A DNA stretch of 64,000 bases, from NCBI GenBank assembly GCA_022828125.1, contig JAJEJD010000005.1:1-64000 (forward strand), written 5' to 3'. The notes under the pieces were generated by a model. That model saw only the letters and a list, made by a program, of their open reading frames with translations. It searched no databases and was not told the origin of the DNA. Below, piece after piece: positions 7,923-17,379 of the stretch (position 1 is its first letter; each line of letters starts with the position of its first letter). This stretch comes from a bacterium (GTDB lineage: Bacteria > UBA8248). The position numbers were made by a program, and so were the translations under genes.

Positions 7923-10900
7923 ATGAGCGTTCAGATTGAAGCGCATCCGGGATTTTCCCATATCGAAAAACTCTTGCCGGGCGGCGCTCCCACTCCCGCG
8001 GCGAAGGACCTCCTGACCCTGATCGGGGTCAGCGACCCGGTAGGGGTAACCAGGAATCTCCAGTCCCTGGCCTTGCACCCCGCGTTCCCGCGCAACAATT
8101 CCGAGTTTTTGCTCCAGTTGTTGTCCTCTCTGAGCGACACGTTTGACCCCGAACGCGCCCTGAGCAACTTCGAGCGCATTCTGGGCACACGCGACAACCC
8201 GGACCTGCTGTTGAGATCCCTCACCCGCTCGGATGAGCGCAGGGCCGAATTTTTTGCGCTGGCGGGCGGGAGCCAGTTTCTGATCGAAACGATCCTGCGG
8301 CATCCTCATTTTCTCGACTGGCTCCTGCGGCCCGGCACGCTGAAAACCACCCGCACGAAGGAAAAAATGGTCTCCGAGCTATGGAAGTGGGTGCAGGAGA
8401 GCCAGGATGCGCCCAACGGGCCGGAGAACGCGATGCGCCGGTTCCGTCAGCGCGAATACCTGAGAATCGCGGTGCTGGATCTGCTGCGGCGGGCGTCTCT
8501 CATGGAAATCACCACGAACCTCTCCCACCTGGCGGACGCCTGTCTGGAGGCGGCGGTCCGTATCGCAAGGGCCGAGCTCGTGGAAAAATACGGGAAACCC
8601 CGCCACAAAGGGGCGGACGGGAGATGGCGGAATACCGAATTCAGCGTGATCGGGATGGGCAAGCTCGGCGGGCTGGAACTCAACTTCAGTTCGGATATCG
8701 ATCTCATCTTCGTGTATTCATCGGACGAAGGACAGACGACCGGGGTGACGGACGCGATCACGGGCCGGACGAAAAGGAGCATCTCCAACCACGAGTTTTT
8801 CGCCCACCTCTCCCGGCGCCTCATATCCCTGATGGCCAAAAACACCGAAGAGGGCCACGTGTTCCGGATAGACACGCGCCTCAGGCCCGAGGGGTCGCAA
8901 GGCGCACTGGCGTATTCGCTCAGGAGTTGTGAGGTGTATTACGAATCCTGGGGCGAGACGTGGGAGCGGCAGGCCCTCATCAAATCCCGGCACTGCGCGG
9001 GTTCCGCCGACTTGAGCGATGACTTCATGAAGATGATTCGTCCATTCGTGTACCGGCGGACGATGGACATCAGCGTGCTCGAGGAGATCGGCCGCATCAA
9101 GGGCCGCATCAACGAAAATCTGAAAGGCGCGGACGCGGCGACGCGAAACGTGAAGCTCGGCGAAGGCGGCATCCGCGAGATCGAATTCATCACCCAGGCA
9201 TTGCAACTCATCTACGGCGGCCGTGAAACGCTTCTCCAGAACCCGGGCACGCTGGCGGGCCTTTCCATCATCGAGGCGCTCGGCCTTCTGCCCGCCCATG
9301 AATGCGACCAGCTCTCGAACGCCTACGTGTTCTTGAGAGACGTAGAGCACCGCGTGCAGGTCACGCACGGACTTCAGACGCACGAGGTTCCGGCGGACGA
9401 GAAGAGCCTGAACGTGCTGGCCCGCAAGATGGACTGTGCGGAAAGCGCTGAACTGAGAACCCGGCTGGCGTATCACCAGAACAACGTATCCAGGGTTTTT
9501 GAAAACATGTTCCGAGGTGAAAACGGGGAAGAGGAAACGCAGTCACCGGGCAACGCTCCCACCCCGGCGCTTACTCTGGGCGATTCGCTCTCCGCCGAGG
9601 ACCTGGGCTCCTACAGCTTCGTGGACCCCGAAGGCGTGAGCACGCACCTCAAACTCCTGCGTAACGGCGCATCGCTCGAACACGTGAGCGCCAAGGCGAA
9701 GCGGATTTTCGACGAACTCCTCCCCCGCCTGCTGCACCAGACGCTCGACCTCCCCGAACCGGACCGGGCCATCGCGCACCTCAATAAATTCGTGGAGCGG
9801 GGAGGTGGGCGCGAATCCATCCTGGGATTCATGGCAGAGCAGGAAGAATCGCTGGAAATCATTCTCAAGCTCTTCGCTTCGAGTAACTATCTGGCCGAGG
9901 TGCTGATCGAACAGCCCGGGCTCCTGGAGACACTCTTTCAGAGGGAAACGCTGACCGAGCCGCGCTCCGAGGCGCTGCTGGCCGAAGAGCTGAGCAAAAT
10001 AACGGGCGCCCAAATCTCGCCGGAAGAAAAATTCAACCGCCTGCATCTGCTCAAAAAAAGCGAGGAACTCGCGATAGGCATCAGAAGCATTCTCGGGGCG
10101 GCGGACATCCTCGAAACGCTCTCCGCCCTCTCCCACCTCGCCGAAGCAACGCTCAAGAGCGGCTACGTCATCGCCCACGAGAGAATGCTGAAACTCTACG
10201 GCGTCCCGATGGAAGCGGAGACGGGGGCGGAAGCCCGGTTCGCCGTCATCGGCCTCGGCAAGCTGGGCAGCGGGGAGATGAACTACGGCTCGGACCTCGA
10301 CCTGATATTCGTCTACAGCGCCGCCGGGACTACGAGCGGCCAGGTCGACGGCAAACCCGCCGAATACCGACCCGTCTCGAATCACGAATTCTACATCAAG
10401 GTCGCCACGTTCCTGCGCGACAGCCTCGCCGCATCGGCCTCGCGCGATCGAACCTATGAGATGGACCTGCGCCTGCGGCCCGAAGGAGAAAAGGGCGCAT
10501 TGGCCGCGCCGATGGATGTGTTCAGGGAGTACTTTAACGATCGTGCTGAAACATGGGAAAGGCAGGCACTTACGAGATCAAGGCATGTCGCGGGATGTGA
10601 AGTGTTCGGTGCGCAGTTCATGGAGTTGGTGAATGAATTCGTGTATGAGCGCGAAGCGCCCGCGGACCTCGCCGAACAGGTGCGTCATATGCGCGGACGC
10701 ATCGAAAAAGAACTCTCCGCCGAAGATGAAGGAATCGCCGACATCAAGCTCGGTCGCGGGGGGATCATCGACATCGAGTTCCTGACGCAGTATCTATTGA
10801 TAGGAAATGGAGGAGCGCATCCGGAGATCCGGGTTCCGAACACTTACCTCGCCTTGCAGGCCTTGAGGGAGGCGGGTTTTCTTTCGGACGAGGATGCCGG

Positions 10901-11138
10901 GGCGTTGCTTGACGGATACCGCTTCCTGCGCCTCGTCGAGAATCGTCTCCGCATCGGGAATGCGCAGTCGATCAATATCTTCCTGAAAACGAGACACGCC
11001 ATGAACATGTTGGCGCGGCGAATGAATTTCGCGGATGATATGGACGGAAGCGCCAACGCCAAATTGTTGGCCCGGTTCGAGAAGCATACGGACCGCGTGA
11101 GGCAGGTCTATGAGAAAATCGTAGTCGCGAACAAGTGA
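7923..11138 (+). CDS. glnE: Glutamine synthetase adenylyltransferase/deadenylyltransferase
   Basis: Bifunctional enzyme that attaches AMP to, or removes it from, a tyrosine of type I-beta glutamine synthetase in response to PII. Two nucleotidyltransferase domains are visible: VIGMGKLGG...SSDIDLIFVYS near residue 240 (adenylyl-removing half) and VIGLGKLGS...GSDLDLIFVYS near residue 774 (adenylylating half). Both keep the Asp-x-Asp metal site, and each is followed by a helical GlnD-PII-UTase-type segment with RLRPEG. The ATG at 7923 (MSVQIEA) is preferred over 7899 because GGAGGG stands 6-11 bases before it. The length of 1071 residues is somewhat above the usual ~950. The only GS in the window (42408) lacks the target tyrosine region. 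Confidence 0.95.
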   Translation: MSVQIEAHPGFSHIEKLLPGGAPTPAAKDLLTLIGVSDPVGVTRNLQSLALHPAFPRNNSEFLLQLLSSLSDTFDPERALSNFERILGTRDNPDLLLRSLTRSDERRAEFFALAGGSQFLIETILRHPHFLDWLLRPGTLKTTRTKEKMVSELWKWVQESQDAPNGPENAMRRFRQREYLRIAVLDLLRRASLMEITTNLSHLADACLEAAVRIARAELVEKYGKPRHKGADGRWRNTEFSVIGMGKLGGLELNFSSDIDLIFVYSSDEGQTTGVTDAITGRTKRSISNHEFFAHLSRRLISLMAKNTEEGHVFRIDTRLRPEGSQGALAYSLRSCEVYYESWGETWERQALIKSRHCAGSADLSDDFMKMIRPFVYRRTMDISVLEEIGRIKGRINENLKGADAATRNVKLGEGGIREIEFITQALQLIYGGRETLLQNPGTLAGLSIIEALGLLPAHECDQLSNAYVFLRDVEHRVQVTHGLQTHEVPADEKSLNVLARKMDCAESAELRTRLAYHQNNVSRVFENMFRGENGEEETQSPGNAPTPALTLGDSLSAEDLGSYSFVDPEGVSTHLKLLRNGASLEHVSAKAKRIFDELLPRLLHQTLDLPEPDRAIAHLNKFVERGGGRESILGFMAEQEESLEIILKLFASSNYLAEVLIEQPGLLETLFQRETLTEPRSEALLAEELSKITGAQISPEEKFNRLHLLKKSEELAIGIRSILGAADILETLSALSHLAEATLKSGYVIAHERMLKLYGVPMEAETGAEARFAVIGLGKLGSGEMNYGSDLDLIFVYSAAGTTSGQVDGKPAEYRPVSNHEFYIKVATFLRDSLAASASRDRTYEMDLRLRPEGEKGALAAPMDVFREYFNDRAETWERQALTRSRHVAGCEVFGAQFMELVNEFVYEREAPADLAEQVRHMRGRIEKELSAEDEGIADIKLGRGGIIDIEFLTQYLLIGNGGAHPEIRVPNTYLALQALREAGFLSDEDAGALLDGYRFLRLVENRLRIGNAQSINIFLKTRHAMNMLARRMNFADDMDGSANAKLLARFEKHTDRVRQVYEKIVVANK

Positions 11139-11210
11139 TCCCCCGGCGGGAGTCGCCGGCCGGGCACCCCGCGTATCCCTTTTCGCACAACCAACGCCAG
11201 AGGGCTCGAA

Positions 11211-12434
11211 TTGCTTATCAATCCAGATCGTTTTCGCCTGTCCATGGAGGAGATGGCCCGTATCGGAGCGACGAAAGGAGGCGGTGTCAACCGCCTCACG
11301 CTCACCGACGCCGACAAGGAGGCCAGGGATTTGTTCGCCGCATGGGTGGGCGACGCCGGCCTCGATTTGCGGATCGACGAGATGGGAAACATGTTCGCCA
11401 GGCGCGCGGGCCGGGAAAACGACGCCCCTCCCGCCATGGCGGGCAGCCACCTGGACTCCGTGCCGAACGGTGGCCGCTTCGACGGCTCGCTGGGCGTCTT
11501 GGCCGCCCTGGAAGCCGTGAGGACGCTGAACGACAAGAACATATCGACGAGACGCCCGATAGAGATCGTCAACTGGACGAATGAAGAAGGTCCCCGGTTC
11601 CCGCCGTCCATGATGGGAAGCGGCGTGTTCGCAGGCGCGATACCGCTCGAGAACGCCTACAAGGCAAAAGACGCTGATGGTGCGGCGTTTATCGATGAAC
11701 TCGAACGCATCGGCTACCGGGGAGATGCACCCTGCACGCCCCGGCCCATCGGGGCCTACCTCGAACTCCACATCGAGCAGGGCCCCACTCTCGTGAGCGA
11801 GGGGGTCCAGGTAGGCGTCGTGGAGGGAATATTCGGCCTCACCTGGCTGCGGGTCACCATGAAAGGAGAGCGCGACCACGCCGGCCCCACGCCCATGCAC
11901 ATGCGGCGCGACGCCCTGGTGGGCGCGGCTCGGACGATCGCGGCCATCCGTGATATTCCGGCCAGGCTACACCCGGAATTCGTCGCCACGGTGGGGGAAT
12001 TCTCCCTCTCTCCCAACGCGATTAACGTCATTCCCGATGACGTGACGTTCTCGGTCGATTTCAGGCACAGCGACCCGAAACTGCTCGGCGAGGCGCGAAA
12101 GCTCATCGAGGAGGCCGCGCACCGAGAAGCGGAGAAGGAAAATCTCGATGTCGAGATTCAGGACGTCGGCGGCTCCACCCCCACCGCGTTTGACGCAAGC
12201 GCGGCGCAGGCCGTAAGGAACGCTTGCGAGGAGTCGGGCTACAGCCATCGCTCCATGTGGAGCGCCGCCGGACATGACGCCCGCTATGCGGCAGACCTGG
12301 GACCCACGGCCATGATCTTCGTGCCCTGCGTCGCCGGCAAGAGCCACTCCGAAGAAGAGGACATGGACTGGGAGGACGCCTACAGGGGCTGTGACGTCCT
12401 GGCGCGCGGGTTGCTGAAAACGGCGGATTCTTGA
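11211..12434 (+). CDS. N-carbamoyl-L-amino-acid hydrolase / allantoate amidohydrolase family (M20)
   Basis: 407-residue zinc amidohydrolase of the hydantoinase/carbamoylase family, which releases ammonia and CO2 from N-carbamoyl amino acids or ureides. Visible features are the metal ligands in GSHLDSVPNGGRFDGSLG and NEEGPRF, the ELHIEQGPTL motif, the dimerisation-lid GERDHAGPTPMHMRRDAL, and the C-terminal SAAGHDARYAA with GKSHSEEE. The TTG at 11211 keeps the conserved INPDR N-terminus. It precedes a CE4-type hydrolase by 40 bases. Such pairs suggest ring opening of a cyclic amide followed by carbamoyl hydrolysis, but the real substrate cannot be read from sequence. Confidence 0.88.
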   Translation: MLINPDRFRLSMEEMARIGATKGGGVNRLTLTDADKEARDLFAAWVGDAGLDLRIDEMGNMFARRAGRENDAPPAMAGSHLDSVPNGGRFDGSLGVLAALEAVRTLNDKNISTRRPIEIVNWTNEEGPRFPPSMMGSGVFAGAIPLENAYKAKDADGAAFIDELERIGYRGDAPCTPRPIGAYLELHIEQGPTLVSEGVQVGVVEGIFGLTWLRVTMKGERDHAGPTPMHMRRDALVGAARTIAAIRDIPARLHPEFVATVGEFSLSPNAINVIPDDVTFSVDFRHSDPKLLGEARKLIEEAAHREAEKENLDVEIQDVGGSTPTAFDASAAQAVRNACEESGYSHRSMWSAAGHDARYAADLGPTAMIFVPCVAGKSHSEEEDMDWEDAYRGCDVLARGLLKTADS

Positions 12435-12473
12435 GCGGAATACTTTCCACACAGCAAGGATGAGGGAAAACGA

Positions 12474-13313
12474 ATGGCTAGAGTGAAATGGGAAAACGGG
12501 GCGCGATGCGCCGTGTGTCTGACTTTCGACGTGGACGGCGAGACGGTCTGGATGGGCCGGGACCCCTCGCTGGGGGGCCGCCCCATCCACAATTCCATGG
12601 GGGCTTACGGCCCCAAGGTGGGTATCCCGCGGATACTCAAGCTGTTGAAGAAATACAGCCTGCCCGGCGCTTTCTACATCCCGAGCTGGACCGTGGAGAA
12701 ATGGCCGAAGATGACGGAATCCATCGTGAAGGCGGGCCACGAAATCGGCCACCACGGCCATATTCACGAAAAGCCCTACCAGATGTGCGACGCCGAGCGC
12801 GAAGAGGAGTTGCTCGTGCGCGCCCTCGATATACTGAGGCGCGATACGGGACAGGAAATCCTGGGTTCGCGCACCCCCTCGGCAGACCCGAGCGTCCACA
12901 CGATGGGGCTCCTCAAGAAATACGGGCTTTTGTACCACTCGAATATGATGGACGACGACTGGCCCTACTATCACGATTGCGGCCTCGTCGAGTTGCCCAC
13001 CAAGTGGAGCCTCGATGATTTCATCTTCTTCGCCCACAGCACGAATCCGCCGCTCGGCCACGGCATCCGCGACCCCGAGTCGGTCTATTCGATATGGGTC
13101 GAGGAGTTCGAGGGCACGTATGAGGAAGGCGGATACATCAACATCATGTGCCATCCCCAGATCATCGGCCAGCACCACCGGATGCGGATGCTCGAGCGGC
13201 TGATCCAGCACATTCTCGCGAAAGGCGACGCCTGGATCGCCGCACCGGTCGACGTGGCGAAGTGCTGGGCGTCACAGAGGAAAGCGCCCAAGGCGAGGCG
13301 AGCGAGAAGATAG
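12474..13313 (+). CDS. CE4 polysaccharide-deacetylase-fold hydrolase (PuuE/cyclic-imidase-like)
   Basis: 279 residues with the NodB/CE4 fold: catalytic aspartates in CLTFDVDGE, the metal-binding histidine pair in HEIGHHGHIHEKP, and a SRTPSADPS motif. A C-terminal INIMCHPQIIG keeps the last active-site histidine. There is no signal peptide, so it works in the cytoplasm. The absence of export and the preceding carbamoylase point to the PuuE allantoinase / cyclic imide hydrolase side of this superfamily rather than cell-wall deacetylation. The C-terminal RKAPKARRARR tail is basic and probably disordered. Substrate is inferred from context only. Confidence 0.82.
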   Translation: MARVKWENGARCAVCLTFDVDGETVWMGRDPSLGGRPIHNSMGAYGPKVGIPRILKLLKKYSLPGAFYIPSWTVEKWPKMTESIVKAGHEIGHHGHIHEKPYQMCDAEREEELLVRALDILRRDTGQEILGSRTPSADPSVHTMGLLKKYGLLYHSNMMDDDWPYYHDCGLVELPTKWSLDDFIFFAHSTNPPLGHGIRDPESVYSIWVEEFEGTYEEGGYINIMCHPQIIGQHHRMRMLERLIQHILAKGDAWIAAPVDVAKCWASQRKAPKARRARR

Positions 13314-13327
13314 GACGGCGCCTGCAC

Positions 13328-13765
13328 TCAGAGTATCGGGGAGAGCCATCCCAGCAGGCCGCCATAGATGGCATGGGCGATCACGGCGGTCTGCCACGCC
13401 CTGGGGTGGAACTTCCGGCTGAAAAAGCCGTGCCCCGTGATGAGCGGGTTGAAGACGCATTGGGAGAAGATCAGGAGCGCCCCGCCCCAGATCAGGCCGC
13501 GCACGACGTTTGGCCCGGGAAGACATCCCGCCGCCCAGGTCGCGTACAGCAAGCCGAATATGATGCCGTTTAAGTGAACGGCGATGAAGCCGAGCGCATA
13601 AGGCGGATTCCCTTCGTACGCCTCGCCGAACAGGAGCATCGACACCCCCTTGCCGAAGTCGAGCTTCACCATGCCTATCTTGTCCGCGACCAGGGCGAAG
13701 ACGAGATGCGCGTAGGTGGCCAGAAAAGAGGCCGCGCAGACGACGAAAAAGTCACCTGAACTCAT
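13328..13765 (-). CDS. Small four-helix membrane protein, unknown function
   Basis: 145 residues with four hydrophobic segments: VVCAASFLATYAHLVFALVA, a helix around FIAVHLNGIIFGLLYATWA, one around GLIWGGALLIFSQCVF, and a C-terminal one around VIAHAIYGGLLGWL. Histidines fall in three of them (AH, VHLN, AHAIYGG), which could bind metal or haem, but no family motif is recognised. It is convergent with the CE4 gene (14 bases apart) and shares its strand with the beta-propeller gene upstream. Confidence 0.7.
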   Translation of the reverse strand: MSSGDFFVVCAASFLATYAHLVFALVADKIGMVKLDFGKGVSMLLFGEAYEGNPPYALGFIAVHLNGIIFGLLYATWAAGCLPGPNVVRGLIWGGALLIFSQCVFNPLITGHGFFSRKFHPRAWQTAVIAHAIYGGLLGWLSPIL

Positions 13766-13830
13766 GACACTCTCCTCGCTTCAAAGAATCCGCCGACAGA
13801 AGCAGGCCCTGAGCGCACCTTCACAATGCC

Positions 13831-15012
13831 CTACCCGGTGTACTCCAGGATGTGCATCCCTGCTCCGTTGCGGTCGATCAGATAGAGCAGGCCGTTATCA
13901 TCCATGCCGATGTCGTTCGACTGGGCGTAGTCCTTCCCGAAGTTCATTTCGGGGATGTAATAGCCCACTTCCTCAGGCCGGAACGGGTCCGACAAATCGA
14001 TGGCCCGAAGCCCCGAATTGAAGTACGTGAGGAAGACAAGGTCCTTCCAGGGACCGTCCGCAGGGAGATACTCCAGAATGTTGTGCGCGCCGAAGCGTCC
14101 TCCCCGGTTCATGTTCTCTTCCCTGTCGGGGATGTAGGTCGAGACGGGAATCGGGTTCGTCTCGTCACGGATGTCCACTACCCACATGAACTGGCTGTGT
14201 TCGTAGTTCTCCTGCGCACGCGCCTCGTCCGTCACCACAACGTAGGGCCTGTCGCCGAGCGGCCACACGGTATGCGTGGAGCCGACGAAGGGCGGCGACC
14301 AGCAAAGGTGCCCCACGCACTCGATGTTTCGCAGATCTGCGCAATCGAAAATCCCCATGCCCGCTCCCCAGAAACCGCAGTACATTCGATCTCCGCGGAT
14401 GGTGGCGGGGCCGTGGCACGTCCACGAACGCTCGAAATCTTCAGGTTCCTCGTATTCATAATCGAGACTCAGATCCTGCTGCGGCAGACCGACGATGTTG
14501 AGCACCTCGGGCTTCAGGGGGTTCGTGATGTCGAGAGTCCACATGACCCGGTTTCGCCACCCCTCTGCATGGTTCGGCAGGAATGCGAGGCCGCGTTCGT
14601 TGTCCACGCCGAAACGGTGCGGCCCCGTACCGGGCAGATCGAAAAAGCCGACTTCCTTGGGCTCTGCCGGATTCGAGATATCGAAAATGCACAGGCCCGC
14701 CCGCGCCGCTTCTCCTTCGGGCGTCTTGAGTCGTTCGTGATTCACGTACAGCAGGTCGTCTCCCACGATGCGGACTTTGTGATTGTGCAGGCCGGGAGGC
14801 GCGAACACTTCGGCGATGCGCCTCGGATTGCTTGGGTCTGAAACGTCATGGACGGTCCAGCCCTCGGGTCCGTCGTAGCTCGCCGTCCCCACCGCACCCA
14901 CGTAGGCGTATCCGTTTTTCACCTCGACCAGGCTGCCTCCGCCCCATGCCGCGTCCGGGTCGTGTCCTATCAGTTTGAAATTCTTCGATTCAGCCGGTGC
15001 GCCTTTCGCCAT
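13831..15012 (-). CDS. LVIVD-repeat beta-propeller protein
   Basis: About 393 residues built of repeats of the form G.AYV......G..V.DVSDPSNPR, FDISNPAEPKEVG, LDITNPLKPEVLN, VDIRDETNPIPVS and IDLSDPFRPEEVGYY. These are LVIVD repeats, which fold as a propeller blade series and usually bind or scaffold. The ATG at 15012 (MAKGAP) is chosen over 15045 because AGGAGA stands before it. No signal peptide is seen. It is followed on the same strand by unrelated genes and precedes the small membrane gene, but no pathway role can be read. It may be a surface or cytosolic binding protein. Confidence 0.8.
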   Translation of the reverse strand: MAKGAPAESKNFKLIGHDPDAAWGGGSLVEVKNGYAYVGAVGTASYDGPEGWTVHDVSDPSNPRRIAEVFAPPGLHNHKVRIVGDDLLYVNHERLKTPEGEAARAGLCIFDISNPAEPKEVGFFDLPGTGPHRFGVDNERGLAFLPNHAEGWRNRVMWTLDITNPLKPEVLNIVGLPQQDLSLDYEYEEPEDFERSWTCHGPATIRGDRMYCGFWGAGMGIFDCADLRNIECVGHLCWSPPFVGSTHTVWPLGDRPYVVVTDEARAQENYEHSQFMWVVDIRDETNPIPVSTYIPDREENMNRGGRFGAHNILEYLPADGPWKDLVFLTYFNSGLRAIDLSDPFRPEEVGYYIPEMNFGKDYAQSNDIGMDDNGLLYLIDRNGAGMHILEYTG

Positions 15013-15053
15013 TGTCCGTCTCCTGTGCATTCGCCGTGAAGCCAACCATGAAC

Positions 15054-15929
15054 CTAAAGATTCTTCCCCTCATACACTTCCACCACGCGCGCGCAGTCAT
15101 CCTCCGCCCAGCCTGCCTCTTGTGCACGCCGGAACATCGTCAGCCCAGCTTCCGCTAAAGTCGCATCAAATCCTTTTTCTCTCGCGAGGTCAACGCAGAG
15201 GCCAAGATCTTTCACATATATGCTCAAGGAACCGTGAGGGGTGAAATCACGCGAGAGAATCTTTTCTCCCTTCAAGTCCAGGAGAACTCCTGCCGCTGCC
15301 CCCGAGCGCAGACAGGACATTATGGTATCGTGCGACAAACCCGAGCGCTCGCCCAGGAGCAGGCCCTCCGTCAGCAGGGCGACACCGGCGTTCACTATCA
15401 GGTTCGTCACCAGCTTCATGGAACAGCCGGTCCCGTTGGGTCCGGTATGGAGGACGCTCTTGGCCAGCGGCTCGATGATGGGCTTGATGCGCTCGAAAGT
15501 CTCCTTCTTCCCGCCCACCATATACGCCAGCGTCCTCGACTCCACGTGCGGCACGGTTCCCGAGACGGGGGCATCGACCATTTCCACGCCCCTGGCTTCG
15601 AGCTTTCTCGCCAGCCCTGCCGACCAGGTCGGGTTCATCGTGCTCATTTCGACCAGGATGAGGCCTTCCCTTCCCGCCGTGGCGACCCCTTGCGGCCCGA
15701 TTGCGTTCATCTCGATGTGTTCGGGCTTGAGCAGCATGGTGAAAACCACGTCCGAACGCTCGGCCACCTCCCTGGCATTCGCGCAAGGGGTTCCGCCCGC
15801 TTCCCGCAACTGCTCCATCCTCGCAGGATCGACGTCGAAGCCCGACACTTTGTGACCATCCGCCAAAAGGTTTCGGGTCAGAGGCGTTCCCATCTTGCCC
15901 AGACCGATGAATCCGAGTTTCTCACTCAT
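15054..15929 (-). CDS. NAD(P)-dependent beta-hydroxyacid dehydrogenase (3-hydroxyisobutyrate dehydrogenase family)
   Basis: 291 residues. The N-terminal Rossmann motif GFIGLGKMGTPLTRNLL is followed by STMNPTWS. The substrate motif DAPVSGTVPHVES and the catalytic lysine in GCSMKLVTNLIVN (near residue 173) are intact. Members oxidise 3-hydroxyisobutyrate, tartronate semialdehyde, 6-phosphogluconate-like or related acids, and the substrate cannot be assigned. It is 41 bases upstream of the propeller gene on the same strand and is likely co-transcribed. A second, divergent paralogue occurs at 61558. Confidence 0.88.
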   Translation of the reverse strand: MSEKLGFIGLGKMGTPLTRNLLADGHKVSGFDVDPARMEQLREAGGTPCANAREVAERSDVVFTMLLKPEHIEMNAIGPQGVATAGREGLILVEMSTMNPTWSAGLARKLEARGVEMVDAPVSGTVPHVESRTLAYMVGGKKETFERIKPIIEPLAKSVLHTGPNGTGCSMKLVTNLIVNAGVALLTEGLLLGERSGLSHDTIMSCLRSGAAAGVLLDLKGEKILSRDFTPHGSLSIYVKDLGLCVDLAREKGFDATLAEAGLTMFRRAQEAGWAEDDCARVVEVYEGKNL

Positions 15930-16086
15930 TCTTCACCTCTCCTTACGGTGCGAGCGGATTAAATTGGATTTCGTGAAATCGTTTCACTTCACCCTCGGTT
16001 AGAGCGTAGAATACACGAGCGTTGAAAAGATTACCGTATCATTCGTCTTTGGCCTTGCGTCGGATAATTCGTCGGAGAGGAGAACC

Positions 16087-17163
16087 ATGCCAGCCACTCC
16101 CCTGCTCGCCCTGCATCAGGCGGCAAACGCCGAGTTCATCGAAGAAGCGGGATGGCAAATCCCCGCATCGTTTGGAGACGCGGCGTCCGAGCACCTCGCG
16201 TGCCGGGAAAGCGCCATACTGGTCGACTTGTCGCACAGGGGCTGCCTACGCTTCAGCGGCCCGGACACCGAGGAGTTTCTCCACCGCATGCTCTCCAACC
16301 GCGTGCAAGAACTGAAGCCCGGAGAGGGGGCGTACAACACTTTCCTCACGCGGCAGGGCAAGTTTATCTCCGACATGTACATGTACAAAGGAGAAACCTC
16401 CATTCTCGCCTCCGTGGCTCCCGGAATGGCGGCGGTTCTCGCAGAGGAAATCGACAGGTTCATCATCATGGATCAGGTGGAGGTGGCCAATGAGACGGAA
16501 AATTCGTTTTGCTTCGGTCTTTTCGGCCCCTCCTCAAGGGAGATTTTAGCCGAAACGGGCATGGGCGAGCCCTCTCCCCAGGAACACGGCCATACGACTT
16601 CGGGCAACATGATGATAGCGCGAGAACTATGGACGGGAGAGAACGGCTACCTCCTCATGGGGCCTCGCGAGAACGCGGATTCCGCTTGGCACGCATTGTC
16701 GGATGCGGGGGCGAAACCGGCGGGCGTCGCGGCGTTCGAATCGCTCACTTTGGAGGCCGGTGTGCCCTTGTTCGGCAAGGACATGACTTCGGCCGTCAAC
16801 CCCATGCAGGCGGGGCTCGAGGAAAAGGCGATCGACTTCGAGAAGGGTTGCTACATCGGGCAGGAAGTTATTGCCAAGATCAAGTATCTGGGCCAGGTGA
16901 ACCGCGGGCTCGTGGGGCTTAAGGTCAGCGGAGATGTCACGCCCGAGCCGGGAGCTGCCGTCCATTCCGATGAGAAAAACATCGGTTCCATCACCCGCGC
17001 TGCGTATTGCCCGACGGTCGACGCCGTCCTGGCTTTTTCCTATCTCCCGCGCGCCCAGATGGAGCCCGGCACCGAGGTAAGAGTCGCCTGCCGGGGCGAC
17101 GATGCGAAGGCGACGGTCGAGAGCCTGCCCATTTACCGCACAGAAAGCGAAGTCATCGAATAA
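16087..17163 (+). CDS. ygfZ: YgfZ/GcvT-like folate-binding protein
   Basis: 358 residues of the aminomethyltransferase fold. The YgfZ signature KGCYIGQEVIAKIKYLGQVNRG (about residues 256-277) identifies the folate-binding protein implicated in iron-sulfur enzyme maturation, rather than the glycine-cleavage T protein. The N-terminal half carries RESAILVDLSHRGCLRFSGPD, the usual fold start. The ATG follows GGAGAGGAGAACC. It stands alone between divergent genes. Confidence 0.85.
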   Translation: MPATPLLALHQAANAEFIEEAGWQIPASFGDAASEHLACRESAILVDLSHRGCLRFSGPDTEEFLHRMLSNRVQELKPGEGAYNTFLTRQGKFISDMYMYKGETSILASVAPGMAAVLAEEIDRFIIMDQVEVANETENSFCFGLFGPSSREILAETGMGEPSPQEHGHTTSGNMMIARELWTGENGYLLMGPRENADSAWHALSDAGAKPAGVAAFESLTLEAGVPLFGKDMTSAVNPMQAGLEEKAIDFEKGCYIGQEVIAKIKYLGQVNRGLVGLKVSGDVTPEPGAAVHSDEKNIGSITRAAYCPTVDAVLAFSYLPRAQMEPGTEVRVACRGDDAKATVESLPIYRTESEVIE

Positions 17164-17379
17164 AATAAGAGGCGGATACGCGATAAAATCCAAGAAAATC
17201 TGGACGGCAGATAAGGTGAAAACGACCCTGATTTGCTTTTGACTTCTATCATTACGCAAGGCATATTGCGGCCTTCTCTGGGCGAATTTTACTGGAATTC
17301 GCAACAAATTCAGGCGCATGTTCGGCCACGAAAGACTCTTGCGCTTCAGGAAACGCCGAATCCCGGGAGGAAGCAACAC